Shown here: in pieces, positions 60,023-64,000 of the stretch | Layout of the letters: every line of letters begins with the position of its first letter | How positions within the stretch are numbered: the first letter of the stretch is position 1 | Made by a program: the position numbers and the translations under genes | Assembly: GCF_013369385.1 (NCBI RefSeq) | Contig: NZ_SZTO01000006.1 | Coordinates: forward strand, 62,001-126,000 | Direction of reading: 5' to 3' | From: Vibrio sp. 05-20-BW147 | GTDB lineage: Bacteria > Pseudomonadota > Gammaproteobacteria > Enterobacterales > Vibrionaceae | DNA: 64,000 nucleotides | Notes under the pieces: generated by a model | Seen by the model: the letters and a program-made list of their open reading frames with translations, nothing else | Told to the model about the DNA's origin: nothing | The model's database searches: none

Positions 60023-60040
60023 GCTGAACGAGAATTCAGC
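60023..60040. promoter_or_regulatory. Palindrome between the pilE-like and FimT-like genes
   Basis: GCTGAA-CGAGAA-TTCAGC is a perfect inverted repeat midway between two divergent pilin genes. It has the half-site/6-base-gap geometry of a dimeric regulator site but does not match the CRP consensus. Confidence 0.45.
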
Positions 60041-60099
60041 TTGCACCTATGCTAGCACCATAGAAAAATAGGCGGATAATCAACAAGGAAGTGTTCGTG

Positions 60100-60534
60100 A
60101 TGATTCGAAATTTTCCCTGCAAACGCTACAAACTATACTCATCAGGCATGACATTGATCGAATTAATGATCGCTGTTGTCATCATTGGGGTATTGGCAAG
60201 CATCAGCTATCCGAGCTACAAAAATTATGTAATCGAATCGCATAGAACCGTTGCTAAAGCGGATATGGCGAAAATTCAATTGGCGTTGGAGCACGGTTAT
60301 AACGGAGCTTACCAATGGTCGCAGATTGTTTCTGGCGGCTCTTGCACGATTTGTGATTCTTCGTCAGACAGATATGAATTTGAGGTCGCCAGTTCTGCAA
60401 CTATTTCATACACCATTACAGCGAAGGCGCAGACCGATAAAGGTCAAAACAACGACCCTTGTTTAGCCAATGAAACAGTAAAAAAAATGACGCTCGATTC
60501 CACCAACCAGGCGAAACCAACGGCTTGTTGGTAA
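60100..60534 (+). CDS. Type IV pilin, PilE-like minor pilin
   Basis: A 144-residue pilin with an 18-residue leader, cleavage motif SSG|MTLIELM, Glu at position 5 and the pilin helix (IAVVIIGVLASISYPSYKNYV). Two Cys pairs are visible, SCTIC and C-terminal PCLAN/TACW, the last likely forming the D-loop disulfide. ATG 60100 has AAGGAA nine bases upstream; a GTG three codons earlier is in frame. It is on the opposite strand from the other four pilin genes. Confidence 0.85.
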   Translation: MIRNFPCKRYKLYSSGMTLIELMIAVVIIGVLASISYPSYKNYVIESHRTVAKADMAKIQLALEHGYNGAYQWSQIVSGGSCTICDSSSDRYEFEVASSATISYTITAKAQTDKGQNNDPCLANETVKKMTLDSTNQAKPTACW

Positions 60535-60537
60535 CAA

Positions 60538-60568
60538 AAAGCCCGTTTGGCATCACCAAACGGGCTTT
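60538..60568. terminator. Bidirectional terminator between the pilE-like gene and dnaJ
   Basis: AAAGCCCGTTTGG and CCAAACGGGCTTT form a 13-pair stem with a CATCA loop. An A-run precedes it and suits the minus strand. Confidence 0.9.
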
Positions 60569-60594
60569 GTCGTACTGAACTTTTTATCACATGA

Positions 60595-61731
60595 CTAGCT
60601 GGTCAAATCGTCAAAGAACTTCTTCACACCATTAAAAAAGCCTTCTGATTTTGGTTTGTGCTTGGTGGCCGCTTCACCACAGCAAGACTCTTCAAACTCT
60701 TTCAGCAATTCTTTTTGACGTGAACTTAAGTTAACTGGCGTCTCAACCACGAGCTTCACAATCAAATCACCAATTGCGCCGCCGCGAACGCCTTTAACGC
60801 CTTTGCCACGCATACGGAACATGCGGCCAGTTTGGGTCTCAGATGGCACTTTTAAGTTCACACGGCCATCGAGCGTCGGTACTTCCACTTCGCCACCCAG
60901 TGCCGCCATAGCAAAACTTACTGGCACTTCACAGTAAAGGTTATTGCCTTCACGTTCAAAGATGTGGTGCTCTCTCACGTGCACTTGTACATACAAGTCT
61001 CCCGCTGGCGCGCCGCGTTCGCCCGCTTCCCCTTCACCAGAGAGGCGAATGCGATCGCCTGTGTCAACACCTGCTGGAATCTTAACATTGAGCGTTTTGG
61101 TTTTCTGCTTGCGGCCTTGACCATGACACACATTACATGGGTCTTTGATGATCTTGCCTTTTCCGTGACAGGTTGGACAGGTTTGCTGTACAGCGAAGAA
61201 ACCTTGGCGCATCTGAACTTGACCATGGCCATGACAGGTACCACAGGTTTCAGCTGAAGTGCCTTTCTTCGCCCCAGAGCCTTCACAAGTGTCACAATGA
61301 ACCAATGTCGGAACTTCAATTTCCTTCGAAACGCCACGTACGGCTTCTTCTAGCGACAGTTCCATGTTGTAGCGTAGATCGGCACCACGCTGCGGACGAG
61401 CGTGACCACCACCGCGGCGACCACCGCCAAAAATATCGCCAAAAACATCACCGAAGATGTCACCAAAATCAGCGCCACCGCCACCACCGAAACCACCACC
61501 GCCTTGTTCAAATGCAGCGTGACCATATTGATCGTAAGCCGCTTTTTTCTGTGGATCGGTCAGAATTTCGTACGCTTCTTTTACTTCTTTAAACTTATCC
61601 GCAGCAGACTCGTCACCCTGATTGCGATCTGGGTGAAATTTCATCGCCAAGCGCTTATATGCTTTTTTGATGTCTCGCTCTGAGGCATCGCGACTAACGC
61701 CTAATACTTCGTAAAAATCACGTTTTGACAT
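60595..61731 (-). CDS. dnaJ: Co-chaperone DnaJ
   Basis: DnaJ delivers unfolded clients to DnaK and triggers its ATPase. The 378-residue protein has the J domain with HPD ([10 protein letters not shown]), a long Gly/Phe-rich linker, and four CxxCxGxG zinc repeats (starting [12 protein letters not shown]), then client-binding domains. Start at 61731 ([12 protein letters not shown]). It lies 209 bases downstream of dnaK, separated by strong hairpins. Confidence 0.97.
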   Translation of the reverse strand: MSKRDFYEVLGVSRDASERDIKKAYKRLAMKFHPDRNQGDESAADKFKEVKEAYEILTDPQKKAAYDQYGHAAFEQGGGGFGGGGGADFGDIFGDVFGDIFGGGRRGGGHARPQRGADLRYNMELSLEEAVRGVSKEIEVPTLVHCDTCEGSGAKKGTSAETCGTCHGHGQVQMRQGFFAVQQTCPTCHGKGKIIKDPCNVCHGQGRKQKTKTLNVKIPAGVDTGDRIRLSGEGEAGERGAPAGDLYVQVHVREHHIFEREGNNLYCEVPVSFAMAALGGEVEVPTLDGRVNLKVPSETQTGRMFRMRGKGVKGVRGGAIGDLIVKLVVETPVNLSSRQKELLKEFEESCCGEAATKHKPKSEGFFNGVKKFFDDLTS

Positions 61732-61789
61732 GTTATTCGTCACCAATTAATTACTACAAACGGTTGATTCCGCTTGGTGTTTGTATCGA

Positions 61790-61837
61790 TATAGATAAAG
61801 GTGCGACGTTCTCAAACAATGCGGTCCTTTATCTATA
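61790..61837 (-). repeat. 12-pair inverted repeat between dnaK and dnaJ
   Basis: TATAGATAAAGG (61790-61801) and CCTTTATCTATA (61826-61837) are perfectly complementary, with a 24-base loop. It is close to the dnaJ ribosome-binding region and has no T-run, so a translational or stability role is more likely than termination. Confidence 0.65.
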
Positions 61838-61861
61838 AGTACACAGGTATTTACAAACTTA

Positions 61862-61931
61862 CGGGCGTCAGAGTTTCCCCAAACGCCCGCAAACAGGAAG
61901 TTAAGTACCAGATGGCTCAACACCATCTGGT
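61862..61931 (-). repeat. Two further hairpins between dnaK and dnaJ
   Basis: ACCAGATGG/CCATCTGGT (61907-61931, 9 pairs) lies just after dnaK, and CGGGCGT/ACGCCCG (61862-61889, 7 pairs) follows. With the 61790 repeat this gives three stems in about 150 bases of the dnaK-dnaJ spacer. Confidence 0.6.
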
Positions 61932-61940
61932 CAAACAAGA

Positions 61941-63851
61941 TTATTTCTTGTCGTCTTTTACTTCTTCAAACTCTGCATCAACTACGTCGTCATCTTGAGA
62001 CTTAGCGCCAGCGTCTGCTGAGCCTTGTTGTGCTTGAGCTTGTTGCTGAGCGATTTCCATTAGCTTTTGAGCTGCTGCCATTAGCGCTTGGATTTTCGCT
62101 TCGATCGCTTCTTTGTCTTCGCCTTTACGAGCTTCTTCAAGTTCGCTGATTGCTGTTTCGATCTTCGCTTTCTCATCTGCTGGTAGCGCTTCGCCCGCTT
62201 CTTCTACTTGCTTGCGTGTACCGTGGATGATTTGGTCAGCTTGGTTACGTGCAGTTGCTAACTCTTCGAACTTTTTGTCCGCTTCTTTGTTTGCTTCTGC
62301 TTCTTGTACCATTTTTTCGATCTCAGCGTCGCTTAGACCACCAGATGCTTGGATAGTGATCTTCTGCTCTTTACCCGTCTGCTTATCTTTCGCAGATACG
62401 TGTAGGATACCGTCCGCATCAAGGTCGAAAATGACTTCGATCTGTGGCATGCCACGTGGTGCAGGGTTAATACCTTCAAGGTTGAACTGACCTAGCGACT
62501 TGTTGTACATCGCTTGTTTACGCTCACCTTGTAGCACGTGAATCGTTACCGCACTCTGGTTGTCTTCCGCCGTTGAGAACACTTGGTTCGCTTTGGTTGG
62601 GATAGTGGTGTTCTTCTCAACCAATTTCGTCATTACACCACCCATAGTCTCGATACCTAGAGACAGTGGCGTTACGTCTAGTAGCAGAACGTCTTTCACA
62701 TCACCCGCAAGTACACCACCTTGAACAGCTGCGCCTACCGCTACTGCTTCATCTGGGTTTACGTCACGACGAGGCTCTTTACCAAAGAACTCTGTTACTT
62801 TCGCTTGAACCATAGGCATACGAGTCTGACCACCTACTAGGATAACGTCAGTGATGTCACCTACAGAAAGATCTGCATCCGCAAGCGCAACTTTTAGTGG
62901 CTCAAGTGAACGTTGAACTAGGTCTTCAACCAGTGATTCTAGCTTCGCACGTGTCACTTTGATGTTCATGTGCTTAGGACCGGTTGCATCTGCCGTGATG
63001 TATGGCAGGTTTACGTCAGTCTGGTTAGTAGAAGACAGTTCGATCTTCGCTTTTTCTGCTGCTTCTTTAACGCGCTGCATCGCTAGAGGATCTTTCTTCA
63101 GATCCAGACCTTGGTCTTTCTTGAATTCTGCTACTAGGTAGTTGATTAGACGGTTGTCAAAATCTTCACCACCAAGGTGAGTATCACCGTTAGTTGCTAG
63201 TACTTCGAAGGTTTTCTCGCCTTCAACTTCATCGATTTCGATGATAGAGATATCGAATGTACCGCCACCTAGGTCGTATACTGCGATAGTGCGATCACCG
63301 CCTTGCTTGTCTAGGCCGTAAGCTAGCGCTGCCGCAGTTGGCTCGTTGATAATACGCTTAACTTCTAGGCCCGCGATACGGCCAGCATCTTTTGTTGCTT
63401 GGCGCTGAGCATCGTTAAAGTATGCAGGAACGGTAATTACTGCACCTGTTACTGCTTCACCTAGGAAGTCTTCTGCTGTTTTCTTCATTTTCTTAAGAAC
63501 TTCAGCAGAAACCTGAGGTGCAGCCATTTTCTGGCCTTTCGCTTCAACCCAAGCATCACCGTTATCCGCCTTCACAATTTTGTATGGCATGATTTCGATG
63601 TCGCGTTGAACTTCTTCATCTTCAAAACGACGACCAATCAAACGCTTGATTGCAAATAGCGTGTTTTCTGGGTTTGTTACCGCTTGACGTTTTGCAGGTT
63701 GACCAACAAGAGTCTCACCATCGGTATAAGCGATAACTGAAGGAGTTGTGCGCTCACCCTCCGCATTTTCGATTACACGTGGTTTGTCGCCGTCTAGTAC
63801 AGCAACACAAGAGTTAGTAGTACCTAAGTCAATACCAATGATTTTACCCAT
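61941..63851 (-). CDS. dnaK: Hsp70 chaperone DnaK
   Basis: DnaK is the ATP-dependent Hsp70 chaperone. The 636-residue protein has the phosphate-binding [32 protein letters not shown] and the second phosphate loop region ([11 protein letters not shown]), a linker [13 protein letters not shown], a peptide-binding domain and a helical lid ending in [13 protein letters not shown] precedes the ATG. First gene of dnaK-dnaJ, heat-shock controlled. Confidence 0.98.
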   Translation of the reverse strand: MGKIIGIDLGTTNSCVAVLDGDKPRVIENAEGERTTPSVIAYTDGETLVGQPAKRQAVTNPENTLFAIKRLIGRRFEDEEVQRDIEIMPYKIVKADNGDAWVEAKGQKMAAPQVSAEVLKKMKKTAEDFLGEAVTGAVITVPAYFNDAQRQATKDAGRIAGLEVKRIINEPTAAALAYGLDKQGGDRTIAVYDLGGGTFDISIIEIDEVEGEKTFEVLATNGDTHLGGEDFDNRLINYLVAEFKKDQGLDLKKDPLAMQRVKEAAEKAKIELSSTNQTDVNLPYITADATGPKHMNIKVTRAKLESLVEDLVQRSLEPLKVALADADLSVGDITDVILVGGQTRMPMVQAKVTEFFGKEPRRDVNPDEAVAVGAAVQGGVLAGDVKDVLLLDVTPLSLGIETMGGVMTKLVEKNTTIPTKANQVFSTAEDNQSAVTIHVLQGERKQAMYNKSLGQFNLEGINPAPRGMPQIEVIFDLDADGILHVSAKDKQTGKEQKITIQASGGLSDAEIEKMVQEAEANKEADKKFEELATARNQADQIIHGTRKQVEEAGEALPADEKAKIETAISELEEARKGEDKEAIEAKIQALMAAAQKLMEIAQQQAQAQQGSADAGAKSQDDDVVDAEFEEVKDDKK

Positions 63852-63896
63852 CTGGCTATCTCCAAATAAATTCTATTTTCTTTTGCTTTATCCCCT

Positions 63897-63924
63897 ATAT
63901 GGGGATCGACAATGGGGATTCAAC
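63897..63924 (-). promoter_or_regulatory. Proximal sigma-32 heat-shock promoter of dnaK
   Basis: The minus strand reads GTTGAA, 14 bases, CCCCATAT; the sigma-32 consensus is CTTGAA-N13-15-CCCCATnT. It ends about 45 bases before the dnaK ATG. Confidence 0.88.
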
Positions 63925-63971
63925 CCTTACTCACAAAACCAAAATAAGTTGTGTGTTTCACTTATGCCTCA

Positions 63972-64000
63972 TAAATAGGGGCGTCAAAAACCTTTTCAAG
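63972..64000 (-). promoter_or_regulatory. Distal sigma-32 heat-shock promoter of dnaK
   Basis: The minus strand reads CTTGAA, 13 bases, CCCCTATTTA, a near-consensus sigma-32 promoter at the very edge of the window. Two heat-shock promoters in tandem also occur upstream of E. coli dnaK. Confidence 0.85.

Overview
This window is core-chromosome sequence from a gammaproteobacterium, almost certainly a Vibrio. The evidence is a sodium-type PomA/PomB flagellar stator, minor pilins of the competence (DNA-uptake) type IV pilus next to dnaK-dnaJ, a GcvB small RNA divergent from gcvA, DUF3332 and DUF3622 genes common in vibrios, and a gene order that, from memory, follows the V. cholerae large chromosome (dnaK-dnaJ, pilins, tadA, mltF, purL ... 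dxs-ispA-xseB, pomAB, thiI, gcvA, rlmM, xni, ppnN, queF, syd, metQIN, gmhB, treRBC ... glyA ... lipA, lipB, dacA ... lnt, corC, ybeY). The species cannot be fixed from sequence alone; a close relative of V. vulnificus is plausible. I saw no rRNA, tRNA, insertion sequence, prophage or CRISPR array.

Layout. 1-3,020: end of a probable ybeZ, then ybeY-corC-lnt (16S rRNA maturation, ion/envelope homeostasis, lipoprotein acylation). 3,130-16,200: a small zinc-ribbon gene, leuS, then lptE-holA and rsfS-rlmH-mrdA-rodA-rlpA (ribosome silencing and methylation, rod-shape cell-wall synthesis), dacA, ybeD and lipB-lipA (lipoate). 16,390-19,060: a small lipoprotein, glyA with a PurR box, and a YitT-family membrane protein. 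19,150-24,070: the trehalose locus treR-treB-treC with two TreR operators framing the promoter, then gmhB. 24,200-26,940: metNIQ under three MetJ boxes. 26,950-36,790: a DUF2310 zinc-ribbon gene, syd, queF, a TPR protein ending in a degenerate GGDEF domain next to an intact diguanylate cyclase, ppnN, xni and rlmM. 36,790-40,620: ygdD, an alpha/beta hydrolase, gcvA, gcvB and thiI. 40,760-42,580: pomAB behind a sigma-28-like promoter. 42,860-45,900: xseB-ispA-dxs (isoprenoid supply). 45,970-54,230: DUF3332 lipoprotein, AstE-like deacylase, DUF3622 protein, purL with a PurR box, and mltF. 54,230-54,680: a gene-poor stretch holding a long hairpin and a 45-residue, extremely basic, acid-free small ORF with a near-perfect Shine-Dalgarno and its own terminator. 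54,685-60,540: tadA, an AbgT-family transporter, and five type IV pilin-like genes. 60,595-64,000: dnaJ and dnaK, with two sigma-32 promoters before dnaK and strong hairpins between the two genes.

Most of the window is ordinary housekeeping DNA. The parts least explained by known families are the basic micro-ORF at 54,495-54,632 with its structured leader, the tandem hairpins between leuS and lptE, the hairpins between dnaK and dnaJ, the three-codon ORF with a strong ribosome-binding site upstream of the AstE-like gene, and the divergent, AT-rich minor pilin genes. In V. cholerae the vps biofilm-matrix genes lie between glyA and treC; here only yitT separates them.
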